Below, piece by piece: positions 52,882 through 60,746 of a DNA stretch of 64,000 nt (the first letter of the stretch is position 1; every line of letters starts with the position of its first letter). Source of the DNA: Komarekiella delphini-convector SJRDD-AB1 (GTDB lineage: Bacteria > Cyanobacteriota > Cyanobacteriia > Cyanobacteriales > Nostocaceae); the NCBI RefSeq assembly GCF_014831675.1, contig NZ_VJXY01000038.1:1-64000 (forward strand), written 5' to 3'. The notes under the pieces are model-generated. The model was given only the letters and a program-made list of their open reading frames with translations, was not told the DNA's origin and did not search any database. Made by a program: the position numbers and the translations under genes.

Positions 52882-53021
52882 TTCGGTTCTGGTGGGGGTC
52901 AGCCACCAGAGGTAATGGGGAAAGTTCGGTGCAAATCCGCCGCTGTCTCGCAACTGTGAACCAATTTGAGATTAACGAACTAAGTAATCCAAAATTGAGT
53001 GAGTCAGGATGCCCACCGAAA
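52882..53021 (+). promoter_or_regulatory. Cobalamin riboswitch 1
   Basis: Core elements in order: GGTTCTGGTGGG, GGGGAAAGTTCGGTGCAAATC, then CCGCTGTCTCGCAACTGTGA, and the closing GAGTCAGGATGCCCACCG. The TTCGGT..GGTGGG and CCCACCGAA ends pair as P1. It sits just upstream of the DUF1636 gene at 53057, so vitamin B12 should repress that gene and perhaps cobK after it. Confidence 0.9.
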
Positions 53022-53056
53022 TAGACTGATCAGTTCTACACATCTGCGAGGTACAG

Positions 53057-53500
53057 ATGACTGCTGCTACAAATATTTCTACAACCAGTTGCTTTGTTGA
53101 TAATTACCATAGTTTATTTGTTTGTAAAACTTGCGCCAGTGTATGGGAAGATGGGAGGCGCTTGGGTGAAAGTGGTGGTCAAAAACTACTACAGCAGCTT
53201 CAGCACCTTGCACAAGATTGGGACTTGCGAAATAAATTCTTAATTAAAGAAGTTGAATGCATGAGTGCTTGTAACCGTTCATGCGTCGTCGCTTTTGCTG
53301 CTAAAGGCAAATTAACATATCTGTTTGGTGATTTGGCAATTGATGGCAGTGCATCTGCGGTGCTGGAATGTGCTAGTCAATACTATGCCAATCCTGATGG
53401 GTTGTTGCCTTGGTCAGAGCGACCCGAACTTCTGAAAAAGGGGATTTTGGCAAAGATTCCGTCTATAACCGTAGAGAAAGTTAACACAACAGAAATTTAA
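53057..53500 (+). CDS. DUF1636-type [2Fe-2S] thioredoxin-like ferredoxin-fold protein
   Basis: A 147-residue protein with four conserved cysteines: LFVCKTCASVW, then VECMSACNRSCVVAF. This spacing is that of DUF1636 metal-binding proteins, which have a thioredoxin-like ferredoxin fold. GAGG stands just before the ATG. The gene follows a cobalamin riboswitch, so it belongs to the B12 regulon; a role in cobalt handling or in electron supply to a corrin step is inferred, since DUF1636 genes are found by cobalamin genes. The residues before LFVCKTC are variable. Confidence 0.82.
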   Translation: MTAATNISTTSCFVDNYHSLFVCKTCASVWEDGRRLGESGGQKLLQQLQHLAQDWDLRNKFLIKEVECMSACNRSCVVAFAAKGKLTYLFGDLAIDGSASAVLECASQYYANPDGLLPWSERPELLKKGILAKIPSITVEKVNTTEI

Positions 53501-53700
53501 TCAAGAAACTGGGGATTGAAGTAGGGTTGAGGATACAAATTACAGATTATTTGCTATCACCTGTAACTTGTTACCTCTCCCTTAATTTCCAATGCCTAAT
53601 AAACCGCAAAGAAAACTTTCATCAATCAAAATGATGAGAGGTACATTGAAGTCATTACAGCGGCTTGGGTATTGCCTCAGTAAAACGCAGAGAAAACATT

Positions 53701-54447
53701 ATGATGCGTGTTTTGATTCTCGGCGGAACGGGAGATGCAGCAGAACTAGCTGCAAGAGTGGCGACTATCCAAGGGTTAGAGGCAATCACATCTTTAGCAG
53801 GGCGCACTAGTGAACCGTCAATCCCGTTAGGTGATCTGCGGATTGGGGGTTTTGGTGGTGTGGTTGGACTGGCTAGCTATCTTCGTCAGATGGGAATTGA
53901 CTTACTGATTGATGCCACCCATCCCTTTGCAACTCAGATTTCCTTTAATGCGGCGGCGGCGGCAACTGAAGTTGGAGTACCTCGTCTAATGTTGATTCGC
54001 CCCCCTTGGGAGAAGGTGAATGGCGATCGCTGGATCGAAGTTGATAATATTGAAGCTGCCGCTACAGCCCTGCAACCCCAGGCACAGCGGGTTTTTTTGA
54101 CAGTTGGTAGGCAAGAACTAGCTGTCTTCGCTCACCTGAAGGCAATTTGGTTTCTGATGCGAATGATTGAACCACCTACCCCCGATGCCTTGATACCACC
54201 AGGAGTAGTATTGTGCGATCGCGGCCCCTTTGCCCTCAATAAAGAGAAAGAAATCCTGATTCACAATAATATTGATACCATTGTCAGTAAAAATAGCGGT
54301 GGCAATGCAACCTATGCCAAGATTACCGCAGCGCGGGAACTGGGACTGCAAGTTATTATGGTGAATCGTCCAGCTACGCCGCCAGGTGAGCAGGTGAAAA
54401 ATATTGATGATGTCTTGGCATGGCTGCTTGACAAGTTGCACGGCTAG
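53701..54447 (+). CDS. cobK: Precorrin-6A reductase (CobK/CbiJ)
   Basis: A 248-residue protein. MMRVLILGGTGDAAELAARV is the NADPH-binding start, followed by TSLAGRTSEPSIPLGDLRIGG, LIDATHPFATQIS and NSGGNATYAKITAARELGLQ. It reduces a macrocycle double bond of precorrin-6A (or the cobalt form) in the corrin pathway. The ATG 53701 is chosen because the conserved fold starts there; a longer frame to 53665 adds residues with no family match. It lies about 200 bp after the DUF1636 gene. Its stop codon is followed at once by a 21-bp tandem array. Confidence 0.93.
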   Translation: MMRVLILGGTGDAAELAARVATIQGLEAITSLAGRTSEPSIPLGDLRIGGFGGVVGLASYLRQMGIDLLIDATHPFATQISFNAAAAATEVGVPRLMLIRPPWEKVNGDRWIEVDNIEAAATALQPQAQRVFLTVGRQELAVFAHLKAIWFLMRMIEPPTPDALIPPGVVLCDRGPFALNKEKEILIHNNIDTIVSKNSGGNATYAKITAARELGLQVIMVNRPATPPGEQVKNIDDVLAWLLDKLHG

Positions 54448-54678
54448 CTCAGAACTCGGAACTTCGTGCTCAGAACTCGGAACTTCGTGCTCAGAACTTG
54501 AAACTTCGTGCTCAGAACTCGGAACTTCGTGCTCAGAACTCGGAACTTCGTGCTCAGAACTCGGAACTTCGTGCTCAAAACTCGGAACTTCGTGCTCAGA
54601 ACTTGGAACTTTGTGCTCAGAACTCGGAACTTCGTGCTCAGAACTCGGAACTTCGTGCTCAGAACTCAGAACTTTTAA
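54448..54678. repeat. 21-bp tandem minisatellite, 11 units, directly after the cobK stop
   Basis: Eleven units of CTCAGAACTCGGAACTTCGTG without spacers, with a few substitutions in units 3, 7, 8 and 11. The array starts on the base after the cobK stop codon. Open frames inside it (ELGTSCS in one, RAQNSEL in another) are repeat-derived. Confidence 0.95.
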
Positions 54679-54696
54679 AATTTACAAACAAATTCT

Positions 54697-54765
54697 ACCA
54701 ATTCAATTAATGATTGCAACAAATCCTTTGGTAGAGACGTTGCAATGCAACATCTTTACATGTTC
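54697..54765. mobile_element. MITE-like element, family A (right end lost)
   Basis: TACCAATTCAATTAATGATT then GCAACAAATCC and the palindrome GTAGAGACGTTGCA/TGCAACATCTTTAC. It matches the left two-thirds of 26171-26272 and of the reverse complement of 17823-17919. It sits between the minisatellite and the converging cbiET gene. Confidence 0.7.
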
Positions 54766-54796
54766 TATACCCTTACACCTGCCGCAAAGGGGTTGG

Positions 54797-56005
54797 TCAC
54801 TGTTTTACAGCTATCCATTGCGTAACAGGTGCCATTGCTCGCCAGCCCAGAAATTTACCAATAGGTTCCGCTCTTTGAATGGCAATACGGGTTAAATTGC
54901 CTCCAACTTGTTCATGCCATTTAAATAATGTTTGCTCGCCCTCTACTGTCACAACATTTGCTACTAAACGTCCACCCGGCCGCAGTGCTTGCCAGCAGAC
55001 ATCGAAAAGTCCCGCTGCTGTCACCCCACCACCAATGAAGATGGCATCGGGTGCAGCCAAGTCTTTGAGAGCATTGGGCGCTTTATCTTCAATGATTTGC
55101 AGATTTGGAGTACCTAAAGCTGCGGCGTTGTCAGCAATGTAGCGTAGTCTGGACGAGTTTTGTTCGATCGCGATCGCTCGACATCGGGCATGACTCCGCA
55201 TCCATTCGATAGAAATAGAACCACAACCCGCACCGACATCCCACAGTAGTTCTCCGGGTGTAGGAGCTAGAGTTGCTAAGGTGATTGCCCTAACTTCGTG
55301 CTTTGTTAGCTGTCCATCGTGGTGATAAGCACTGTCTGGCAGTCCTGGCAGTCTGGGTAGCACAACCCCAGCATCGGCAATACAATTAACTGCGATCGCA
55401 TTCAAGGCAGCGATTTCTGTTTCACTCCAAGATACAGCCGTACCTTCGACAATCCTTTCCTGACTACCACCCATGCGTTCCAAGACAATAATTTTGCTAC
55501 TACCATAGCCACGATTTGTCAAGAGTTGGGCAACAATTGCGGGTGTATCCTTGCCTTCACTCAAAATCAATAACCGTGCTCCGGGATAAATGTATGACTG
55601 GAGCAAAGAGGGTGGACGACCATTCAAACTTAAGGTTTCCACCTCAGTTAAAGACCATCCTAATCTGGCGCAGGCGAGGCTAAAGGTTGAAGGTGCAGGA
55701 ATAATCGTCATTTCAGACACAGGAATTCGCCGCGTTAAGGTGACACCGATGCCGTAGCACATAGGATCGCCGCTGGCTAGTACGCAGATTGACTGACCCC
55801 GACGGCGGATGATTTCATCTACCGAGGCGCTAATTGGTGAAGTCCAAACTATTTTCTGACGTTGGTCATTTGTGGGCAACATTGCTAAATGGCGATCGCC
55901 TCCCACGAAGATTTCAGCTTGAGCAATTAGAGAGTGAGCGATCGCGCTCAAACCCTGTAACCCGTCTTCGCCAATCCCTACAATAGAGAGCCATTTTCGT
56001 GTCAT
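54797..56005 (-). CDS. cobL: Precorrin-6Y C5,15-methyltransferase, decarboxylating (CbiE-CbiT fusion, CobL)
   Basis: A 402-residue fusion. The CbiE-type tetrapyrrole methylase half (about residues 1-200) has LSIVGIGEDGLQGLSAIA, VLASGDPMCYGIGVTL and the SAM site region TIIPAPSTFSLACARLG. The CbiT half (about 210-400) has LLWDVGAGCGSISIEWMR and the acidic motif DAIFIGGG. Together they methylate C5 and C15 and decarboxylate a ring side chain. It converges on cobK across about 350 bp of repeats. A separate promoter lies before 56005, toward the GDSL gene. Confidence 0.95.
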   Translation of the reverse strand: MTRKWLSIVGIGEDGLQGLSAIAHSLIAQAEIFVGGDRHLAMLPTNDQRQKIVWTSPISASVDEIIRRRGQSICVLASGDPMCYGIGVTLTRRIPVSEMTIIPAPSTFSLACARLGWSLTEVETLSLNGRPPSLLQSYIYPGARLLILSEGKDTPAIVAQLLTNRGYGSSKIIVLERMGGSQERIVEGTAVSWSETEIAALNAIAVNCIADAGVVLPRLPGLPDSAYHHDGQLTKHEVRAITLATLAPTPGELLWDVGAGCGSISIEWMRSHARCRAIAIEQNSSRLRYIADNAAALGTPNLQIIEDKAPNALKDLAAPDAIFIGGGVTAAGLFDVCWQALRPGGRLVANVVTVEGEQTLFKWHEQVGGNLTRIAIQRAEPIGKFLGWRAMAPVTQWIAVKQ

Positions 56006-56150
56006 AATTCAGCACACTTTCCCTAAATCTGAAAATAGGCAAATTTAACGCATATCATCGGAAAAACTTATCAGGATTTAGCTTAACCAAAAAATAATGT
56101 AGTATTTGACATCAAACCCGTCCCTGTCAAATTTGTGGAGAAAATTGAGA

Positions 56151-57239
56151 ATGCACCTTCGACAAGTTTTTACTCAAGTGTGCCGCACTTTGTTCTTAAC
56201 TTCGCTGCCTCTGACACTTGTAGCTTTTATCCCATCAGCAGCACAAGCAGCAATCTTTAGCCGGATATATGCCTTCGGTGATAGTCTTTCTGACACAGGT
56301 AATTCCTTTGATATCACCGAGAAGGCCAATCTACCAATTAATATTCCTCCCAACGAACTGGGATATTTTAATGGGCGGTTTTCTAATGGCCCTATATGGT
56401 TGGATACTCTAGCAAAGAAACTAGAAATTCCGCTTCCGCCAATATCTCGAACTGTAGGAGGAGCTAGTCCTACAGGTGTTAACTTTGCTACCAATAGCGC
56501 CACAACAGGAGATAATGCTACTTTCCCACTTCCCTTAGATGGTTTCACTGGATTACAAGAGCAGGTTGCTCAATTTCAAAAAGACAACACTACTGTAGAT
56601 CCCGAAGCACTTTATGTTTTGTGGGCTGGTGCAAACGATTATTTGGGTGGTGGTGTCACAGATCCGACTGAGCCAGTTACAAATTTGTCTAATGCAGTCA
56701 CAACACTTTTTGACGCAGGCGCTCGCAATTTCTTAGTCGCAAATCTGCCATCTCTGGGTGCTACGCCAATTGGTCTGCGTCGGGGCGAACAAATTTCTAA
56801 TCAACTTAATCAATTGAGTGCGGGGCACAATTTAGTTTTTTCTCAGGCTTTTGGACAACTGAGTAGCCTACCTGGAATTAACTTAAAAACCCTGGATGTA
56901 GGTTCCCTGTTTAATACAGCTATCAAAAAGCCAGCAAGTTTTGGTTTTACAAATGTAACTTCCCCTTGCTTAGCTAACTCTCCTTTGTTTAATCCCATCT
57001 CAGCAGACAACCCGATCTCAGTCTGTGATAATCCAGATCAATATTTGTTTTGGGATGATCTTCACCCGACAAGTGCTGCACATAAAGCTCTTGGAAACCT
57101 AGCTTTTGAAACCCTAACGAATCAGTCTGAACCTGTTCCTGAACCTTCACTTGTCTTGGCTCAGCTAGCATCTGGCGTCTTCCTAGGGTCTAAGGTCGTT
57201 CGGAAGTGGAAACAAAAAAAAGTAATGGTTCGGTCATAG
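56151..57239 (+). CDS. SGNH/GDSL-family secreted hydrolase with PEP-CTERM anchor
   Basis: A 362-residue protein. A signal peptide (LFLTSLPLTLVAFIPSAA, cleavage near QAA) precedes the GDSL block YAFGDSLSDTGN. The SGNH residues continue with FSNGPIWLDTLA, the oxyanion asparagine in WAGANDYL and the catalytic DxxH in DDLHPTSAAH. The C-terminus is a PEP-CTERM sorting signal: VPEPSLVLAQLASGVFLGSK and a basic KVVRKWKQKK. Such esterases act outside the cell. Start at the ATG 56151; the upstream in-frame TTG at 56106 is less likely. No neighbouring gene suggests its substrate. Confidence 0.9.
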   Translation: MHLRQVFTQVCRTLFLTSLPLTLVAFIPSAAQAAIFSRIYAFGDSLSDTGNSFDITEKANLPINIPPNELGYFNGRFSNGPIWLDTLAKKLEIPLPPISRTVGGASPTGVNFATNSATTGDNATFPLPLDGFTGLQEQVAQFQKDNTTVDPEALYVLWAGANDYLGGGVTDPTEPVTNLSNAVTTLFDAGARNFLVANLPSLGATPIGLRRGEQISNQLNQLSAGHNLVFSQAFGQLSSLPGINLKTLDVGSLFNTAIKKPASFGFTNVTSPCLANSPLFNPISADNPISVCDNPDQYLFWDDLHPTSAAHKALGNLAFETLTNQSEPVPEPSLVLAQLASGVFLGSKVVRKWKQKKVMVRS

Positions 57240-57597
57240 CAAACGGGTGAATGTCCCTGTAATACAAACCTATAAAAATTTAGCTTGATTAATAAAGAGA
57301 ATTCATGCTCAGGCTGTTGTTTTAACTAGTGCAAGTTATCTTCTGATAACTTGCACCATTCTTAATTAGTATCTTCACCCGGCGTCTAATCAATAATAGC
57401 GGCTCGGTGCTTCTGTCTAGGCTAAGTAGACTAAGATCCTTTATTAGTCGTCTTTAGACGACTTTAGCTATTAGCCTTGGAATTCATTCCTAGGTGGTTA
57501 TTGGGAGGAGTGCCAAATCTCAGTTTTAAAGGACTTTAGCTATTAATCTGCCATTGCTACTTTATTGGCAATTACAAACATTCTGACTACCTTCTCG
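57240..57597. other. Noncoding gap with a small hairpin
   Basis: No gene seen. A perfect hairpin AGTCGTC-TTTA-GACGACT lies at 57446-57463 followed by TTAGCTATTA, and the motif GGACTTTAGCTATTA recurs near 57530, a dispersed repeat. The hairpin may terminate the GDSL transcript. Confidence 0.5.
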
Positions 57598-57700
57598 TGC
57601 TAGATTACTAAAGCCTGGTGTTGGGAAACTCCGGTGAAATTCCGGGACTGTGCCGCAGCTGTGATGGGATTGCCCAAGTCAGAATGCCAACTCTAGGGAT
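57598..57700 (+). promoter_or_regulatory. Cobalamin riboswitch 2
   Basis: GCCTGGTGTTGGGAAACTCC, then GGTGAAATTCCGGGACTGTG, CCGCAGCTGTGATGGG, and CAAGTCAGAATGCCAAC are the ordered core boxes of a B12 riboswitch. It precedes the cobG-cobH-cobI operon by about 60 bases. Confidence 0.93.
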
Positions 57701-57759
57701 GTTCTAAATTTCATGCTCATTGTCTACTCCCTGCGTTGCACGGGGAAGGAGTTATAGTC

Positions 57760-59289
57760 TTGTTATCTGATGCCACTTGTCCTGGCTTGTTTTACTCGAC
57801 ACCTGCCGAAGACGGTATATTATCTCGAATTAGAATACCAGGGGGGATTCTTGATAGTCTACAGTGCCGGGCGATCGCAGATATAGCAGACCATCACGGT
57901 GGTGGTTATGTAGATGTAACTAATCGCGCTAACATACAAGTCCGCGAAATCCACACGCAAATCAACGCTCAAGTTCTTAAGCATTTACAGGATATAGGAT
58001 TGGGTTCTAGTAATAGTGCTGTAGACCACATCCGCAACATAATGACTAGTCCTACTGCTGGCATCGATCCACAAGAATTGATCGACACCCGCCCTTTTGT
58101 TCAAGGCTGGGATAATTATATTGCCGCACATCCTGCCCTATCGGGACTGTCTGCAAAATTTAGCGTTTGCTTCGATGGTGGTGGCACAGTTTCAGTACGC
58201 GATCGCCTGAATGATATCACCTTTGCTGCTGTCTTAATTGACGGGAATGTTTACTTCCGCCTCTATCTCAGTGTAGGTGCAAAGGGAGCGCTAAGCGATG
58301 TCGGAATTTTGTTGCCATCACAATGCTTGCAAATTTTGGCAGCTTTGGCTGATGTTTATCTAGCTCATATTGACACTACAAGTAAGCGCAAGCTCCGTCT
58401 GCGAGAATTGTTGAATACTTTAGGTTGTGAAAATTATCTCCAGGAAGTTCAGCAACGTTTACCTTTTTCTCTTTTCCGCACTCAAGAGTGTCAAACCAAA
58501 ATCGCAACTGCCAAATATCAGCATATCGGCATCCATCCCCAGCGTCAGCAAGGTTTATTCTATATCGGTGTCGTGCTACCACTTGGACGACTAGAAAGCA
58601 ACCAAATGCGTGGTTTGGCTGATTTGGCAGAAAAATACGGTAATGGAATCAGGCTAACTCCCTGGCAAAATTTGCTCCTAACTGATATTCCTCAGCAATT
58701 GGTTGTCAATGTACAGAGTGAACTTGCTTTATTAGGATTAGATTCCTCGGTAACTAATATTAAGAGTTCATTAGTTGCTTGTTCTGGCAACAAGGGTTGT
58801 GCCGCTTCTGCCACTGACACTAAAAGACACGCGTTAGCATTAGCAGAGTATCTCGAAATACGCCTCACTCTGGATTGGCCAGTTAATATCCACTTCAGCG
58901 GTTGCGAAAAATCCTGCGCTCAGCACACCAAGAGTGATATTACCCTGCTTGGTGTCAACATTGAGGTGGATAATGGAACTGTGGAGGGTTATGACATTTA
59001 TGTTGGTGACGGTGATAAAAACCAGACATTCGGTCGTCAACTTTACCAGCATGTGACTTTTGAGGAATTGCCTGCACTGTTAGAGCGGATGCTAAAGACG
59101 TATAAAAACCAACGCAGGAATTCCGATGAGTCCTTTGGGGAATTTGCCAATCGGTATGCAATCGCCCAATTAAAGCAGTTACTCCCTACCCCAAATTCCA
59201 ATTCTCAAATCCAATGCCCGACTACATCCGAGATGCCAATGAAATCTACCGTAATTCCTTTGCCATTATCCGGTCAGAAGCGAATCTAG
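57760..59289 (+). CDS. cobG: Precorrin-3B synthase-like (CobG), nitrite/sulfite-reductase fold
   Basis: A 509-residue protein with two nitrite/sulfite reductase ferredoxin-like halves (GGGYVDVTNRANIQVRE; GNGIRLTPWQNLLLTDIP). The Fe-S/siroheme cysteines are in CSGNKGCAAS and FSGCEKSCAQH. CobG oxidises precorrin-3A with oxygen in the aerobic corrin route. The TTG at 57760 is chosen because the strong site GGAAGGAG lies 8 bases upstream; a TTG at 57736 in the same frame lies before that site. The last 25 residues overlap cobH. Members of this family may have other siroheme roles, so exact chemistry is inferred. Confidence 0.88.
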   Translation: MLSDATCPGLFYSTPAEDGILSRIRIPGGILDSLQCRAIADIADHHGGGYVDVTNRANIQVREIHTQINAQVLKHLQDIGLGSSNSAVDHIRNIMTSPTAGIDPQELIDTRPFVQGWDNYIAAHPALSGLSAKFSVCFDGGGTVSVRDRLNDITFAAVLIDGNVYFRLYLSVGAKGALSDVGILLPSQCLQILAALADVYLAHIDTTSKRKLRLRELLNTLGCENYLQEVQQRLPFSLFRTQECQTKIATAKYQHIGIHPQRQQGLFYIGVVLPLGRLESNQMRGLADLAEKYGNGIRLTPWQNLLLTDIPQQLVVNVQSELALLGLDSSVTNIKSSLVACSGNKGCAASATDTKRHALALAEYLEIRLTLDWPVNIHFSGCEKSCAQHTKSDITLLGVNIEVDNGTVEGYDIYVGDGDKNQTFGRQLYQHVTFEELPALLERMLKTYKNQRRNSDESFGEFANRYAIAQLKQLLPTPNSNSQIQCPTTSEMPMKSTVIPLPLSGQKRI

Positions 59290-59840
59290 ATGTGCTGCCG
59301 TTTGATGTAGCAAAAGTTGCTGTACGTTTAATTCATGCCTGTGGAATGACGGATATTGTTACCGACTTGGGATATTCGCCAACGGCGGTGCAGTCTGGGC
59401 GGGCAGCACTGGCTGCGGGAGCGCCAATTTTGTGCGATTGCCGGATGGTTGCCGAAGGCGTTACTAAGCGGCGGCTGCCTGCAAATAACCAAGTTATCTG
59501 CACCCTCAACTATCCTGAAGTACCCGAACTTGCTCAGCGGATGAATACAACGAGGTCGGCGGCTGCCCTGGAATTATGGCGATCGCATCTAGAAGGAGCA
59601 GTGATCGCAATTGGAAATGCGCCCACAGCACTATTCCGGCTGTTAGAAATGCTGGATACAGTCGTGACTAAACCTGCTGTAATCTTGGGCTTTCCAGTTG
59701 GATTTGTTGGTGCAGCAGAATCAAAAGCAGCATTGGCAGCAGACAGCAGAAATGTACCATTTTTAACATTACATGGTCGGCGCGGCGGTAGTGCGATCGC
59801 AGCAGCAGCAGTTAACGCCTTGGCAACAGAGGAAGAATAA
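59214..59840 (+). CDS. cobH: Precorrin-8X methylmutase (CobH/CbiC)
   Basis: A 208-residue protein of normal family length. MPDYIRDANEIYRNSFAIIR is the standard N-terminus, and RLIHACGMTDIVTDLGYSP holds the catalytic histidine. PILCDCRMVAEGVTKRRLP, IAIGNAPTALFRLLE and GFPVGFVGAAESK follow. It moves a methyl group from C11 to C12 to give hydrogenobyrinate (or cobyrinate). It overlaps the 3' end of cobG by 76 bases, and its conserved start shows that the overlap is real. Stops 2 bases before cobI, so the three genes are probably co-translated. Confidence 0.96.
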   Translation: MPDYIRDANEIYRNSFAIIRSEANLDVLPFDVAKVAVRLIHACGMTDIVTDLGYSPTAVQSGRAALAAGAPILCDCRMVAEGVTKRRLPANNQVICTLNYPEVPELAQRMNTTRSAAALELWRSHLEGAVIAIGNAPTALFRLLEMLDTVVTKPAVILGFPVGFVGAAESKAALAADSRNVPFLTLHGRRGGSAIAAAAVNALATEEE

Positions 59841-59842
59841 AG

Positions 59843-60547
59843 ATGAAAAGCAAAGGTCGTCTGTATGGAATTGGCGTGGGGCCCGGTGATCCAGAATTAT
59901 TGACCCTGAAAGCGCTACGGCTATTACAGGCTGCTCCTGTGGTTGCCTATCAATCAGCAACAGACAAAGAGAGTATAGCGCGGGCGATCGTCTCGCAGTA
60001 TTTAACTGGCGATCAAATTGAGGTAGCTTTCCACCTCCCCCGTGCTTTAGAGCCAGAAAAAGCACAGTCCATTTACGATAAAGAAGTTGAACCAATCGCT
60101 GAACATCTGACAGCAGGACGAGATGTGGTGGTATTGTGCGAAGGAGACCCGTTTTTCTACGGCTCTTTTATGTATGTTTTCACACGGTTGTCTGAGCAGT
60201 ACGAAACGGAAGTTGTCCCCGGAGTTTCCTCTTTAATGGCTTGTCCGGTCGCCCTGGGCGTACCCTTCACCTATTACACTGATATTCTGACAGTTCTACC
60301 CGCCCCATTGCCAGCAGAAGAGTTAATTACACATTTACTAGCAACCGACGCAGCGGCGATTATGAAGTTAGGTCGCCATTTTCCGAAAGTGCGGGATATC
60401 CTGCATCAGTTAGGATTAGCATCGCGGGCAAGATACATTGAGCGGGCGACAATGACACAGCAAAGAATTGTACCCCTGGATGAAGTTGATCCAGCAGCAG
60501 TACCTTATTTCTCAATGATTGTAGTGCCAAGCAAAAATCGACTATGA
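59843..60547 (+). CDS. cobI: Precorrin-2 C20-methyltransferase (CobI/CbiL)
   Basis: A 234-residue class III tetrapyrrole methyltransferase. LYGIGVGPGDPELLTLKALR starts the fold, VVLCEGDPFFYGSFMYVF is the SAM/precorrin motif, and VVPGVSSLMACPVALGVPF follows. TMTQQRIVPLDEVD closes it. It adds the C20 methyl to precorrin-2 using SAM, an early committed step of corrin synthesis. Last gene of the riboswitch-controlled operon. Cytoplasmic. No other cobalamin gene follows in the window. Confidence 0.96.
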   Translation: MKSKGRLYGIGVGPGDPELLTLKALRLLQAAPVVAYQSATDKESIARAIVSQYLTGDQIEVAFHLPRALEPEKAQSIYDKEVEPIAEHLTAGRDVVVLCEGDPFFYGSFMYVFTRLSEQYETEVVPGVSSLMACPVALGVPFTYYTDILTVLPAPLPAEELITHLLATDAAAIMKLGRHFPKVRDILHQLGLASRARYIERATMTQQRIVPLDEVDPAAVPYFSMIVVPSKNRL

Positions 60548-60746
60548 GGTAGTAAAACATGGGCATGATTAGTCATCTCAAAGTCGTAACTACTTAAATA
60601 TGGTAGCAGCCAAATGAACGCGTCAAAATAGAAGACACAGCCTTTAATAAAGACTGGGTATTGGTCATTTGTCATTTGCTCCTCTGCCCCTCTGCCCCTT
60701 CTACCTCTCTACTCCCCAGCCTCCAAAATTAAGGAGTTTACTAACA

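Noticed and set aside
48992-54678. CRISPR array as an explanation for the two tandem arrays
   Set aside because: Units are contiguous without unique spacers, and no cas gene is near.
54404-54895. Open frame through the second 21-bp array giving ELGTSCS repeats
   Set aside because: Starts inside cobK, is repeat-derived and overlaps cbiET on the other strand.
60669-60746. Longer PutA start at 60669
   Set aside because: The 26 extra residues (SFAPLPLCPF type) are encoded by a C/T-rich repeat, and a ribosome site points to GTG 60747.
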